Below, in pieces: positions 31,128 to 39,741 of a stretch of DNA of 64,000 bases. Within the stretch, counting starts at the first letter, position 1. Each line of letters opens with the position of its first letter. The translations under genes and the position numbers were made by a program. Location of the stretch: NCBI RefSeq assembly GCF_000024545.1, contig NC_013947.1, forward strand, positions 4,898,001-4,962,000, given 5' to 3'. The DNA comes from Stackebrandtia nassauensis DSM 44728 (GTDB taxonomy: Bacteria > Actinomycetota > Actinomycetes > Mycobacteriales > Micromonosporaceae). The notes beneath the pieces were generated by a model. The model did no database searches and had not been told where the DNA came from. It was given only the letters and a program-made list of their open reading frames with translations.

Positions 31128-32024
31128 CTAGAATCCCAGGCGTTGTAGGTACTTCGGGTTGGTTTGCCAGTCCTTGGCTACGCGGACGTGGAGGTCTAGG
31201 TAGACGCGTTGGTTTAGGAGCTTGGCTATTTCTTTGCGGGCGTGGGTGCCTACCGTGCGGAGGCGGGAGCCCGCTTTGCCGATGACGATGGCTTTTTGGG
31301 AGGAGCGTTCTACGTAGATCTCGGCGTAGATCTTGGTGCGGGGGCCGTCTTCCAGGTCTTCGATCTCGACGTCTTCGATGACTACGGCGATCGAGTGGGG
31401 TAGTTCGTCGCGGACGCCTTCCAGGGCGGCTTCGCGGACCAGTTCGGCGATCATGACGCGCTCGGGTTCGTCGGTGATCATGTCGTCGGGGTAGAGCTGG
31501 GGGGATGTGGGGAGGTATTTGGAGAGGACGTCGACGAGGACGTCGACCTGTTCGCCCGAGACCGCGCTGCAGGGGACGATGTCGGCGAAGTCGGCCATGT
31601 CGTTGACCGCCATGAGTTGTTTGGCCACGTCGGTTTTGGAGACCAGGTCGATCTTGGTGACGACGGCGACGACTTTGGCTTTTTGGGCCGTGATCTCGCG
31701 GGTGATGTAGCGGTCGCCCGGGCCGATCTTTTCGTTGGCCGGGATGCACAGGCCGATGACGTCGACTTCGCTCCAGGTTTCGCGGACTTCCTCGTTGAGG
31801 CGTTTGCCCAGGACGTTCTTGGGTTTGTGGTAGCCCGGGGTGTCGACCAGGATGAGTTGGGAGTCGGGGCGGTGGAGGATGCCCCGGACGACGTGGCGTG
31901 TGGTTTGTGGACGGTTGGATGTGATGGCGATCTTCGAGCCGATGATGGCGTTGGTCAGGGTGGACTTGCCAGCGTTGGGGCGGCCCACGAAGCAGGCGAA
32001 TCCGGCCCGGTAGTCATCGGTCAT
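31128..32024 (-). CDS. era: GTPase Era
   Basis: 298 residues. G-domain motifs: G1 GRPNAGKSTL, G2 near TSNRPQTTR, G3 DTPGYHKPK, G4 VTKIDLV. The C-terminal KH domain has VIGKAGSRLRTVGTHARKEI. Era binds the 3-prime end of 16S rRNA and is needed for 30S assembly. ATG 32024 overlaps the upstream gene stop (ATGA), so translation is coupled. Last gene of the phoH-ybeY-CorC-cytidine deaminase-era run, a standard actinobacterial operon. Confidence 0.95.
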   Translation of the reverse strand: MTDDYRAGFACFVGRPNAGKSTLTNAIIGSKIAITSNRPQTTRHVVRGILHRPDSQLILVDTPGYHKPKNVLGKRLNEEVRETWSEVDVIGLCIPANEKIGPGDRYITREITAQKAKVVAVVTKIDLVSKTDVAKQLMAVNDMADFADIVPCSAVSGEQVDVLVDVLSKYLPTSPQLYPDDMITDEPERVMIAELVREAALEGVRDELPHSIAVVIEDVEIEDLEDGPRTKIYAEIYVERSSQKAIVIGKAGSRLRTVGTHARKEIAKLLNQRVYLDLHVRVAKDWQTNPKYLQRLGF

Positions 32025-32347
32025 GCGTCGAGCTTACGGATGGCGGTGCCGTCGACGGCGTAGATCGGGGCCGAACGTGACAGGTCTCGTACCGCCGCGG
32101 TGCCCGGGGCGTCGGTGGTGCCCAGGAAGATGGCGGCTTCCAGGGTTTCGGCGCCGGCGGCGGCGGCTTGGGCTACGGCTAGTTGGAGGCCGGTGAGTTG
32201 GAGGGACGGTAGGGAGATGGAGGCGGCGACGTAGCTGCGGCCGTCGTCGTCGCGGACGGCTCCGGCGGAGGATGCGCCGATGCGGGAGGCGGCGGCGCGG
32301 GCCAGGGTGACGAGTTTCTGGTCTTCGGCGTCCAGGGGTGCTGTCAT
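32021..32347 (-). CDS. Cytidine deaminase-like protein
   Basis: 108 residues. It aligns in layout with short actinobacterial cytidine deaminase-like proteins found between the CorC gene and era: DAEDQKLVTLARAAASRIGA, AGAVRDDDGRSYVAASISLP, LQLAVAQAAAAGAETLEAAI. The catalytic zinc signature (HAE and PCxxC) of true cytidine deaminases is absent, so it is probably not a deaminase. ATG 32347 overlaps the preceding stop by one base. Confidence 0.75.
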   Translation of the reverse strand: MTAPLDAEDQKLVTLARAAASRIGASSAGAVRDDDGRSYVAASISLPSLQLTGLQLAVAQAAAAGAETLEAAIFLGTTDAPGTAAVRDLSRSAPIYAVDGTAIRKLDA

Positions 32348-33627
32348 CAGTGGTTCTCTTCCTCTTCGTCGGGTTGGTCGGCGATGCGGCGGACGACGAC
32401 GGTGTCGATGCGGTTGCGACGGCCCGCGGTGCCTTCGGCGGTGAGGTCGAGGCCGTGGATGGTGGCGTGGGCGCCGGGGATGGGGACCTTGCCCAGGGCT
32501 TGGGCCAGCAGGCCCGCGACGGTTTCGACGTCGCCGGGTTCGATGTCGACGCCGCACAGTTCGGACAGGTCTTCAATGGACATCCGGGCCGTGACGCGGT
32601 GGGCGCCGTCGGGGAGGGCTTCGACCGTGGGGCGTTCCACGTCGTATTCGTCGGTGATCTCGCCGACGATCTCCTCGAGGATGTCCTCGATGGTGATGAC
32701 GCCGGCGGTGCCGCCGTACTCGTCGACGACCACTCCGATGTGGATGCGGGCCGCCTGCATCTCGCGGAGCAGGTCGTCGACGGGTTTGGATTCGGGGACG
32801 AAGGTGACGTCGCGCATGACCTCGGAGACCTTGGGGTCGGCGCCTTCGCCGGTGAGGCGGACCAGGTCCTTGAGGTAGACAACGCCGGAGACGTCGTCGA
32901 CGTCGTCGCCGATGACCGGGATGCGGGAGAAGCCGGAGCGCAGCGCCAGCGCGAGGGCCTGTTTGGCGGACTTGCTGGACTCGACCCATACGGTCTCGGT
33001 GCGGGGCACCATCACTTCGCGGGCGATCGTGTTGCCCAGGGCGAAGACCGAGTTGATCATCTCGCGTTCGCCGTGTTCGACCTCGCCGCGCTGTTCGGCG
33101 ATGTCGACGAGTTCGCGCAGTTCGGTCTGGGTCGCGAATGGACCTTCGCGGAAGCCTTTGCCCGGGGTGACGGCGTTACCGATGAGGATGAGCAGTTTGG
33201 GGAGCGGGCCCAGGGCGCGGCCGAGCCAGTGGACGATGCCCGCGCTGGCCAGGGCGACGGGGTAGGCGTGTTGGCGGCCGAGGGTGCGGGGGCCGACTCC
33301 GATGAGGACGAAGCTGACGATGGTCATGGCGGCCGCCGTGATGGCGGTGGCGGCCCAGCCGATGTCCCAGGCGCGGAAGGCGGCGACGGCGACCAGTGTG
33401 GTCGCGGTGAGCTCGCAGGCCAGCCGCAGCAGCATGAGGAGGTTGATGTACCGGGGAATGTCGGCGACGACTTTCTTGAGCGAGACGGCTCCCCGTTGCC
33501 GGTCTCGCACGAGTTCTTCGACCCTTGCGGGGGAGACGCGCGACAGTGCGGCGTCGGTCATCGCGGCCAGCCCGGCCATCACCACCAACGCGGCGGCAAT
33601 GCCGAGCAGCATATAGTAAGAGGACAT
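32347..33627 (-). CDS. CNNM/CorC-type protein with DUF21, CBS pair and CorC_HlyC domain
   Basis: 426 residues: DUF21 membrane domain with three or four helices (MLLGIAAALVVMAGLAAMTD onward), tandem CBS domains (VMVPRTETVWVESS; VSEVMRDVTFVPES), then VVDEYGGTAGVITIEDILEE and a C-terminal CorC_HlyC domain (RMSIEDLSELCGVDIEPGD). These proteins are linked to magnesium/cobalt efflux. ATG 33627 begins at the first membrane helix. It sits between ybeY and the deaminase-like gene. Confidence 0.9.
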   Translation of the reverse strand: MSSYYMLLGIAAALVVMAGLAAMTDAALSRVSPARVEELVRDRQRGAVSLKKVVADIPRYINLLMLLRLACELTATTLVAVAAFRAWDIGWAATAITAAAMTIVSFVLIGVGPRTLGRQHAYPVALASAGIVHWLGRALGPLPKLLILIGNAVTPGKGFREGPFATQTELRELVDIAEQRGEVEHGEREMINSVFALGNTIAREVMVPRTETVWVESSKSAKQALALALRSGFSRIPVIGDDVDDVSGVVYLKDLVRLTGEGADPKVSEVMRDVTFVPESKPVDDLLREMQAARIHIGVVVDEYGGTAGVITIEDILEEIVGEITDEYDVERPTVEALPDGAHRVTARMSIEDLSELCGVDIEPGDVETVAGLLAQALGKVPIPGAHATIHGLDLTAEGTAGRRNRIDTVVVRRIADQPDEEEENH

Positions 33628-33634
33628 CGTGGGG

Positions 33635-34105
33635 TCAGGTTGTCCGTTCTCGTCGCCAACTGTCCAATAGGGATTGCTGTAGGCCGAACATCTGTTTGGC
33701 CTCATCGGGTTCGGCGTGGTCATAGCCGAGAATGTGAAGGACACCGTGGACGGTGAGCATGTGAAGCTCGTCCGCTGTGGAGTGTCCGGCCTTGGCGGCC
33801 TGCCGCTCGGCGACCTCGGGACACAGGACGACGTCGCCCAGCAGCGTCTCGGCCGCGGGCTCGGAGTCGTTGGACGGTCCGCGACCCACCGACAGCTCGT
33901 CCATCGGGAACGCCAGCACGTCGGTGGGACCGGCCGCGCCCATCCAGCGGTGGTTGAGCTCGGACATGTAGGTCTCGTCGACGACGAGGATCGACAGATC
34001 CGCCAGCGGGTGCACGCCCATCTCGGACAGGGCGTGCCGGGCTACGTCACAGATCGACTCGGTGCCGACCTCGGCGCCGGATTCGTTGGCTACTTCTATC
34101 GGCAC
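33635..34105 (-). CDS. ybeY: Endoribonuclease YbeY
   Basis: 156 residues. The zinc site [11 protein letters not shown] (HGxLHxxGYDH) and the preceding VLAFPMDE and [12 protein letters not shown] segments define the family. YbeY takes part in 16S rRNA 3-prime end maturation and ribosome quality control. It follows phoH by ten bases, as in most bacteria. Confidence 0.95.
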   Translation of the reverse strand: MPIEVANESGAEVGTESICDVARHALSEMGVHPLADLSILVVDETYMSELNHRWMGAAGPTDVLAFPMDELSVGRGPSNDSEPAAETLLGDVVLCPEVAERQAAKAGHSTADELHMLTVHGVLHILGYDHAEPDEAKQMFGLQQSLLDSWRRERTT

Positions 34106-34115
34106 GACTCACGCC

Positions 34116-35150
34116 CTACCGACGCCGATTCGGTTTACGGGTCGAATCGGGCGCACCGCTGTCACGCTGCTCGGCGTCCCATTTGCCATACGCGTCGACG
34201 ATATCGGCGACGAGGCGATGCCGCACCACATCGGCACTGCCGAGGCTGGCGAAATGCAGATCGTCGACGCCCTCGAGGATGTCCCGGACAATCTTCAGAC
34301 CGCTGCGGGCCCCGCCGGGCAGGTCCACCTGGGTGACGTCGCCGGTGACCACGATCTTGGAACCGAAGCCCAGCCGGGTCAGGAACATCTTCATCTGCTC
34401 GGCGGTGGTGTTCTGCGCCTCGTCGAGGATGATGAACGCGTCGTTGAGGGTGCGGCCGCGCATATAGGCCAGCGGCGCGACCTCGATGGTTCCCGACTCC
34501 ATCAGCTTCGGGATCGAGTCGGGGTCGATCATGTCGTGCAGCGCGTCGTACAGCGGCCGCAGGTACGGGTCGATCTTCTCGAACAGCGTCCCGGGCAGGT
34601 ATCCCAGCCGCTCCCCCGCCTCGACGGCGGGACGGGTCAGGATGATCCGGTTGATCTGCTTGGCCTGCAACGCCTGTACGGCCTTGGCCATCGCCAGGTA
34701 GGTCTTGCCGGTACCGGCGGGACCGATGCCGAACACGATGGTGTGGTCGTCGATGGCGTCCACATAGCGCTTCTGGCCGACGGTCTTGGGCCGGATGTTG
34801 CGGCCGCGACGCGACACGATGTTCTGGGTCATCACGTCGGAGGGGCTCTCGGTCGCGCCCTCGGCGAGCATCCCGGAGATGCGCCGCACGACGTCGACGG
34901 TCACGGCCTCACCGCGTTCGATGACGGCGATGAGTTCGTAGAACAGCCGCTCGGCCTCGGCGATGTCCTTGGGTGCGCCGGTGAGCGTGATCGTGTCGCC
35001 CCGGACGTGGACGTCTGCTTTGATGGCGCGTTCGATGAAGCGCAGGTGCTCGTCGGCCGAGCCCAGCAGGCTCACCATGGTGCTCGGATCGCCGACGGTG
35101 ATCTTGGCCTGGGGACGGGACGCGCCGCCCGATGTTGGACCTTCTGACAT
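34116..35150 (-). CDS. phoH: PhoH family ATPase
   Basis: 344 residues. The N-terminal KH-like part has TLTGAPKDIAEAERLFYELI; the P-loop domain has FGIGPAGTGKTYLAMA (Walker A), RPAVEAGERLGYLPG, FIILDEAQNTT (Walker B) and VTGDVTQVDLP. PhoH proteins are predicted RNA-linked ATPases/helicases. ATG 35150 gives MSEGPTSGG; the upstream extension is not supported. It heads the ybeY-era operon. Confidence 0.92.
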   Translation of the reverse strand: MSEGPTSGGASRPQAKITVGDPSTMVSLLGSADEHLRFIERAIKADVHVRGDTITLTGAPKDIAEAERLFYELIAVIERGEAVTVDVVRRISGMLAEGATESPSDVMTQNIVSRRGRNIRPKTVGQKRYVDAIDDHTIVFGIGPAGTGKTYLAMAKAVQALQAKQINRIILTRPAVEAGERLGYLPGTLFEKIDPYLRPLYDALHDMIDPDSIPKLMESGTIEVAPLAYMRGRTLNDAFIILDEAQNTTAEQMKMFLTRLGFGSKIVVTGDVTQVDLPGGARSGLKIVRDILEGVDDLHFASLGSADVVRHRLVADIVDAYGKWDAEQRDSGAPDSTRKPNRRR

Positions 35151-35312
35151 AGGCACGGCCCCCGCGGGCCTTTTGCCACCTGCTTCCACGACTCGGTGCC
35201 ACGCCTTTGCGGCGCGGCGTTGTTGAGCAATCGTATAGGCAAGCCGCGGGGGTGGTCATCCGACTTACCGGCGGTGTGTGCCGGTCGCGACCGGGCTCAC
35301 AAACTAACGTGG

Positions 35313-35735
35313 TTACGGGGCACCGGCCTGGTCGGCGAGCTGGCGGAGACCGTCGACGATGCCGCGGGTCAGGTCGCCGCCGCCGAAGGCGGCCGTCATG
35401 GACAGCGCCGCCAGGGCCGCGTTGCGGTCCGGGATGCGTTTGGCGGCACGCTCACCGGTGACGATCTCGAGTTTGCGCTGCTGCGGGGACACCGCGACCA
35501 GCACGCTCTCGGACGGGTTGGCGAGCTTGTCGTGCAGGCCGCGCGCCGCGCCGGTGGTGGGCTCGTGCAGCGATCCAACGTAGACGCTGAAGGTCAGGCC
35601 GGTCTCGCGGTCGGCCGCGGTGAGGGCCTCGTCGATGCGCAGCAGCTGCCGGACGCTGAACGGGCCGTCGGTGACGTCGCCGTCCAGATTCGCCTCGATC
35701 GGTTCCGGTGCCACGGCCGTGTTACCAGCTGCCAC
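35313..35735 (-). CDS. DUF5130 (TPM-like) family protein
   Basis: 140 residues with GPFSVRQLLRIDEALTAADR, FSVYVGSLHEP, LANPSESVLVAVSPQQRKLE and a C-terminal hydrophobic Gly/Ala stretch. The TPM-like fold binds metal or phosphoryl groups in other families, but this one is uncharacterised. GTG 35735 follows GGGAGG. It overlaps the upstream membrane-protein gene by 14 bases, implying coupling. Confidence 0.75.
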   Translation of the reverse strand: MAAGNTAVAPEPIEANLDGDVTDGPFSVRQLLRIDEALTAADRETGLTFSVYVGSLHEPTTGAARGLHDKLANPSESVLVAVSPQQRKLEIVTGERAAKRIPDRNAALAALSMTAAFGGGDLTRGIVDGLRQLADQAGAP

Positions 35736-36024
35736 TTGCGCCTCCCTTGATGCCCGTGCGTGAGTGGGTCGATCCGGCTTCGCCGGCCTCGATGGCCTTG
35801 GCGCCCGACTTCTCCGGCAGCGCCGCCACGTAGTCGGCGGCTCCGGCCACGGTCACTTCCTCGGGACGGGCCAGGAACCAGATCGGCGCGAAGTCGTATT
35901 CGCGTCCGGGCCGGTAGCGTTTCGCGTTCCCGGTGCCCGGCCGGTAGACCAGCCCCGCGAGGATGAGGTACACCGCCACGGGGATGCCGACGAACACCAG
36001 TACCGTCTGCAGAATCGTCATCAT
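35722..36024 (-). CDS. Small membrane protein
   Basis: 100 residues: an N-terminal membrane helix (ILQTVLVFVGIPVAVYLILA), then a soluble tail with GLVYRPGTGNAKRYRPGREY, DFAPIWFLARPEEV. The RYRPG-x5-F-x-P-x-W-F pattern recurs in actinobacterial proteins adjacent to DUF5130 genes, function unknown. ATG 36024 or 36021 is the start; GAGGCGG lies upstream. The gene is divergent from kynureninase by 81 bases. Confidence 0.7.
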   Translation of the reverse strand: MMTILQTVLVFVGIPVAVYLILAGLVYRPGTGNAKRYRPGREYDFAPIWFLARPEEVTVAGAADYVAALPEKSGAKAIEAGEAGSTHSRTGIKGGASGSW

Positions 36025-36105
36025 CCGCCTCTTCGCAAAGTCAATTTCGCGATTACCGTATCCGAGGCCGCCTCGGCGCCGCGCGACAGGTCGATACTGT
36101 GGATC

Positions 36106-37371
36106 ATGTTCTCCGAACTTCACCCCGAGGCCGACCCCGCGACTTTGGACGCCGCCGACCCGCTGGCGTCGTTCCGCTCGGAATTCGCTCACGATACCGA
36201 GGACCTGATCTATCTGGACGGTAATTCGCTGGGCCGTCCGCCGCGAGCGGTGCTCGACGCGGTCCGGCGGGTCACCGACGAGGAGTGGACGAACCGGCTG
36301 ATCCGGGGCTGGGACGAGTGGATCGAGTTGCCGTCGCGGGCGGGGGACGCGCTGGCGGCGGATGTCGTGGGTGCCCGGCCCGGCGAGGTGCTGGTGTGCG
36401 ATTCCACCAGCGTCAACCTGTACAAGCTGGCGGCGGCGGCCCTGGACGCGGCGCCCAAGGGGCGGCGGGTGATCGTCACCGACGACGACAACTTCCCCAC
36501 CGACCGGTACATCCTGGCGGGGATCGCCGAACGGCACGGCGGTGAGCTGCGCGTCATCCACACCGACATCGACGAGGGCGTGGACCCCAAGACGGTGGCC
36601 AAGGCCGTCAAGAAGGACACGGCGCTGTTGTGTCTGTCGCACGTGTCGTACCGCTCGGGCGCGATCGCCGACATGGCGGCGATCACCGAACGCGCGCACA
36701 AGTCGGGCGCGAAGGTGCTGTGGGACCTGTGCCATTCGGCCGGGGCGGTGCCGGTGGAGCTGGACGCGTGCGGGGTGGACCTGGCGGTGGGCTGCACCTA
36801 CAAGTACCTCAACGCGGGGCCCGGGGCTCCGGCGTTCCTGTATGTGCGTGAGGAACTCCAGACGCGGCTGCGGCAGCCGATGTGGGGCTGGTTCTCGCAG
36901 ACCGACCAGTTCGCGATGGGACCGGAGTACTTGCCGCGCGAGGACATCGGACGCTTCGCGGTGGGCACCCCGACGGTGGTCGGGGTGGCGGCGGTGGAGG
37001 CCGCGGTGGCGGTGACGGCGCGGGCCGGGGTAGCGGCGCTGCGGGAGAAGTCAGTGCGGCTGGGCGCGTACGCGCAGGCGCTGTTCGCCGAATGGCTGGC
37101 GCCGTTGGGGTTCGAGCTGGCGTCGCCGGACGATCCGCTGCGCCGGGGCGGCCATCTGACGCTGGCGCACAAGGAGGCGTGGCGGATCGGCCAGGCGATG
37201 CGTGCGCGTGGCGTCATCCCCGACTACCGGGAGCCGGACCGGCTGCGGCTGGGTTTCGCGCCGCTTTACAACGGCTATCGCGATGTCCACGAGGGACTGT
37301 CGCGGGTGGCCGACATCGTGCGTTCCGGCGAGTACGAGAAGTTCCCGGCCGAGAAGGGGCAGGTGACATAG
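36106..37371 (+). CDS. kynU: Kynureninase
   Basis: 421 residues of a fold-type I PLP enzyme: IYLDGNSLGRPP, LVCDSTSVNLYKLAAAALDA, DLCHSAGAVPVELDACGVDL with the PLP-contacting Asp, and the Schiff-base lysine in CTYKYLNAGPGAPAF. It hydrolyses kynurenine or 3-hydroxykynurenine to anthranilates plus alanine in tryptophan breakdown. No kynurenine formamidase or tryptophan dioxygenase gene is nearby, so it is a lone gene here. ATG 36106 has no clear ribosome site and might be read from a leaderless message. Confidence 0.93.
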   Translation: MFSELHPEADPATLDAADPLASFRSEFAHDTEDLIYLDGNSLGRPPRAVLDAVRRVTDEEWTNRLIRGWDEWIELPSRAGDALAADVVGARPGEVLVCDSTSVNLYKLAAAALDAAPKGRRVIVTDDDNFPTDRYILAGIAERHGGELRVIHTDIDEGVDPKTVAKAVKKDTALLCLSHVSYRSGAIADMAAITERAHKSGAKVLWDLCHSAGAVPVELDACGVDLAVGCTYKYLNAGPGAPAFLYVREELQTRLRQPMWGWFSQTDQFAMGPEYLPREDIGRFAVGTPTVVGVAAVEAAVAVTARAGVAALREKSVRLGAYAQALFAEWLAPLGFELASPDDPLRRGGHLTLAHKEAWRIGQAMRARGVIPDYREPDRLRLGFAPLYNGYRDVHEGLSRVADIVRSGEYEKFPAEKGQVT

Positions 37372-37390
37372 GGCCGGGCGCGGGCGTGCC

Positions 37391-37624
37391 GAGCCGGTCG
37401 GCGGGCGCCGCGGCGACTGGCGAGCGCTAGCGGCCGGGCCGGAGCGAGTGCGGAGGCAGCGAGTGCGGCCAGCCGTCGACCTAGTCGCGGGGCAGCTTGG
37501 CCGCGCCGGGGCGGCTACAGAGCCGGTCGGCGGGCGCCGCGGCAGCTAGCGAGCGGCCGGCGCGGCTACCGAGCCCGGCGTGCGAGCGGCCGTTGGCCTA
37601 GTCGCGGGGCAGCTTGGCCGCGCC
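37391..37624. repeat. Imperfect tandem duplication around the SMP-30 gene end
   Basis: Two words occur twice: GAGCCGGTCGGCGGGCGCCG (at 37391 and 37520) and CTAGTCGCGGGGCAGCTTGG continuing for 27 bases (at 37481-37507 and 37598-37624). The second copy of the 27-mer is the end of the SMP-30 gene including its stop; the first is an orphan copy in the kynU-SMP-30 gap. The copies are offset by 117 and 129 bases, so they have since diverged by indels. Confidence 0.75.
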
Positions 37625-38506
37625 GTTGATGTTCAGCAGCACCGAGTACACCGAGCCGGTGGCGGTGACGAACAGCCGGTTGCGTTTGCGGCCGCCGAAG
37701 ACCAGGTTGGACACGTTCGGTTCCGGGATCCGCAGCCGCGCCAGGTGGGTGCCGTCGGGGTCGAAGCAGTGGACGTCGGCGCAGGCGGCCCAGATCCGGC
37801 CGGTCTCGTCGAGCCGGATGCCGTCGAACTGGCCCTCGGGGCACTCGGCGAACACCTCGCCGCCCGACAGCTTGCCCTCGGGCTCGACCCGGAACCGGCG
37901 GATGTGGTTGCGACGGGTGTCGACTATGTACATGAGGCTCTCGTCGGGTGAGAACGCCAGCCCGTTGGGGCGCTCGAAGTCGTCGGCGACGATGTCGACG
38001 GCCCCCGAGACGGGGTCGACGCGGTAGACGTGACAGCCGTCGATCTCGGGTTCGGCGCGCTCGCCCTCGTAGTCGCTGGTGATGCCGTAGGGCGGGTCGG
38101 TGAACCAGACCGAACCGTCGCTGGCCACCACGGCGTCGTTGGGGCTGTTGAGCCGGTGGCCGTTCCAGCGCTCGGCCAGCACCGTGATCGAGCCGTCGAT
38201 CTCGGTGCGGGTGACGCGCCGTCCACCCTGCTCGCAGGAGATCAGCCGTCCGTGCCGGTCGAGCGTGTGGCCGTTGGTGTAGTTCGACGGCGAACGGAAC
38301 ACGCTCACCGAGCCGTCGGTCTCGTCCCAGCGCAGCACCCGGTTGTTGGGGATGTCGCTGAACAGCAGGTACTTCCCGGACGGGACGTACACCGGCCCCT
38401 CGGTCCAGCGGCCGCCGGAGAACAGCCGCTCGAAGTAGTCGTCGCCGTGGCCACCAGCGAACCGTTCGTCGTAGGAATCGAAGACCACGGGGATGCGCTC
38501 GTCCAT
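37598..38506 (-). CDS. SMP-30/gluconolactonase/LRE family protein
   Basis: 302 residues of a six-bladed beta-propeller lactonase: the metal-binding Glu in GGRWTEGPVYVPSGKYLLFS, Asn in HRLNSPNDAVVASDGSVWFT and the RPNGLAFSPDE block with the catalytic Asp near VDTRRNHIR. The enzymes hydrolyse sugar lactones in aldonate pathways. It is divergent from an Lrp-type regulator with an inverted repeat between them. The last eight codons are duplicated downstream. Confidence 0.9.
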   Translation of the reverse strand: MDERIPVVFDSYDERFAGGHGDDYFERLFSGGRWTEGPVYVPSGKYLLFSDIPNNRVLRWDETDGSVSVFRSPSNYTNGHTLDRHGRLISCEQGGRRVTRTEIDGSITVLAERWNGHRLNSPNDAVVASDGSVWFTDPPYGITSDYEGERAEPEIDGCHVYRVDPVSGAVDIVADDFERPNGLAFSPDESLMYIVDTRRNHIRRFRVEPEGKLSGGEVFAECPEGQFDGIRLDETGRIWAACADVHCFDPDGTHLARLRIPEPNVSNLVFGGRKRNRLFVTATGSVYSVLLNINGAAKLPRD

Positions 38507-38529
38507 GACACTCTCCTGCGCTAGATTAA

Positions 38530-38557
38530 GTTCGGCGCCATTGCCGATACGCCGAAC
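38530..38557. promoter_or_regulatory. Inverted repeat between SMP-30 and lrp genes
   Basis: GTTCGGC at 38530-38536 and GCCGAAC at 38551-38557 form a perfect seven-base inverted repeat with a 14-base spacer, in the 80-base divergent region. It could be the binding site of the adjacent Lrp-type regulator. Position and symmetry only. Confidence 0.35.
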
Positions 38558-38586
38558 GATATACAGCCTCGGCTACGATAGGCAAT

Positions 38587-39087
38587 ATGTCATCTAGCAC
38601 AGCCTCGCCGGACAACCGGATCGACGACGTCGACCGCGCGATCCTGGCCGCCCTCCAGCACGACGCGACCCGCCCGTACGCCGAGCTGGGAAAGGCCGTG
38701 GGCCTGTCCGCGGGCGCGGCGCACGAGCGGGTGCGCAAACTGCGGGAACGGGGCGTCGTGCGCGCCACCACGATCGACGTGGACGCGGCGGCGCTCGGCA
38801 AACCGGTGCTGTCCTTCGTGACCCTCGACGCGGCCGACTGGATGGGCGGTTCCGACACCGCCGAGGCGCTGGCGGCCATCCCCGAGATCGAGGAGGCCCA
38901 CATCGTCGCGGGCTCGGGCACCGTCCTGCTGAAAGTGCGCACAGCGTCCACTCAGGAACTGCAATCGGTGCTCAAGCGTCTGTACGCCGTGGACACCGTG
39001 GCGACGACACACACGACGGTCGTACTGGAGACCCTGTTCACCCGGCCGGTCGCGATCGCGGACCGAACGGGTTCAGGCGGCCATTAA
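38587..39087 (+). CDS. Lrp/AsnC family transcriptional regulator
   Basis: 166 residues. The N-terminal helix-turn-helix has RIDDVDRAILAALQHDATRP and GKAVGLSAGAAHERVRKLRE; the C-terminal RAM domain has IVAGSGTVLLKVRTASTQEL. These regulators bind small effectors such as amino acids and often control the divergent gene, here the SMP-30 lactonase. The 3-prime end overlaps the convergent HNH gene by 15 bases. Confidence 0.9.
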   Translation: MSSSTASPDNRIDDVDRAILAALQHDATRPYAELGKAVGLSAGAAHERVRKLRERGVVRATTIDVDAAALGKPVLSFVTLDAADWMGGSDTAEALAAIPEIEEAHIVAGSGTVLLKVRTASTQELQSVLKRLYAVDTVATTHTTVVLETLFTRPVAIADRTGSGGH

Positions 39088-39606
39088 CCAGACGGCCCAA
39101 CGGGGGTCGGGGGTGCGGTGGCCGAGGACTCTCCACAGCGGATTCTTCGGCACCGACGGGGCGGGGGCCAGGCTCCAGCCCATCTCGCCGGGGGTACGGT
39201 CGCTCTTCTTGTGATTGCAGCGAGCGCAGGAGGCGACGACGTTCTCCCAGATGTGTCTGCCGCCGCGACTGCGGGGCATGACGTGGTCGATCGTCTCGGC
39301 GGGACCGCCGCAGTAGGCGCACTTCCAGCCGTCGCGGGCGAAGACCGCGCGACGGGTCAGGCTGACACCACGGCGTCTGGTGACCCGAACGTAACGATTG
39401 AGGCGCACGACCGACGGCACCTGGATCGTGACGCGTTCGCTGTGCAGGAAGCCGTCGCCGGGGGTGACGGTCTCGGCTTTCTCCGACAGCAGCAGAACCG
39501 CGGCGCGACGTACCGAGACGACGCACAGGGGTTCATAGGTCGCGTTGAGAACCAGGGCGCTGGTTGTGATGCCGCCATTGGCGGCGATGGACCCGATGGC
39601 GGTCAT
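39073..39606 (-). CDS. HNH endonuclease family protein
   Basis: 177 residues, widespread in actinobacteria: N-terminal LVLNATYEPLCVVSVRRAAV, then the zinc-stabilised HNH fold with CAYCGG, ETIDHVMPRSRGGRHIWEN and CARCNHKKSDRTP, and a C-terminal DPRWAVWL. The biological role is not established; it is chromosomal and not obviously linked to restriction or mobile DNA. ATG 39606 is chosen because AAGGAGGTG precedes it at six to seven bases; the ATG at 39627 lies upstream of that site. Confidence 0.88.
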   Translation of the reverse strand: MTAIGSIAANGGITTSALVLNATYEPLCVVSVRRAAVLLLSEKAETVTPGDGFLHSERVTIQVPSVVRLNRYVRVTRRRGVSLTRRAVFARDGWKCAYCGGPAETIDHVMPRSRGGRHIWENVVASCARCNHKKSDRTPGEMGWSLAPAPSVPKNPLWRVLGHRTPDPRWAVWLMAA

Positions 39607-39741
39607 GTATAGCACCTCCTTGATCACTCGATCGCATTGCTACCAGTGTTGCCTATCAACTGTCAAAGTGCACCCACAAAAACCAGCTGGCCGCCCACCC
39701 CATTCCCTGCTCGGGGTCCGGCATGAGATAGGAACGATGTC

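Noticed and set aside
32021-32347. True cytidine deaminase
   Set aside because: Size and position fit the annotated family, but the HAE and PCxxC zinc motifs are missing, so only a deaminase-like label is supported.
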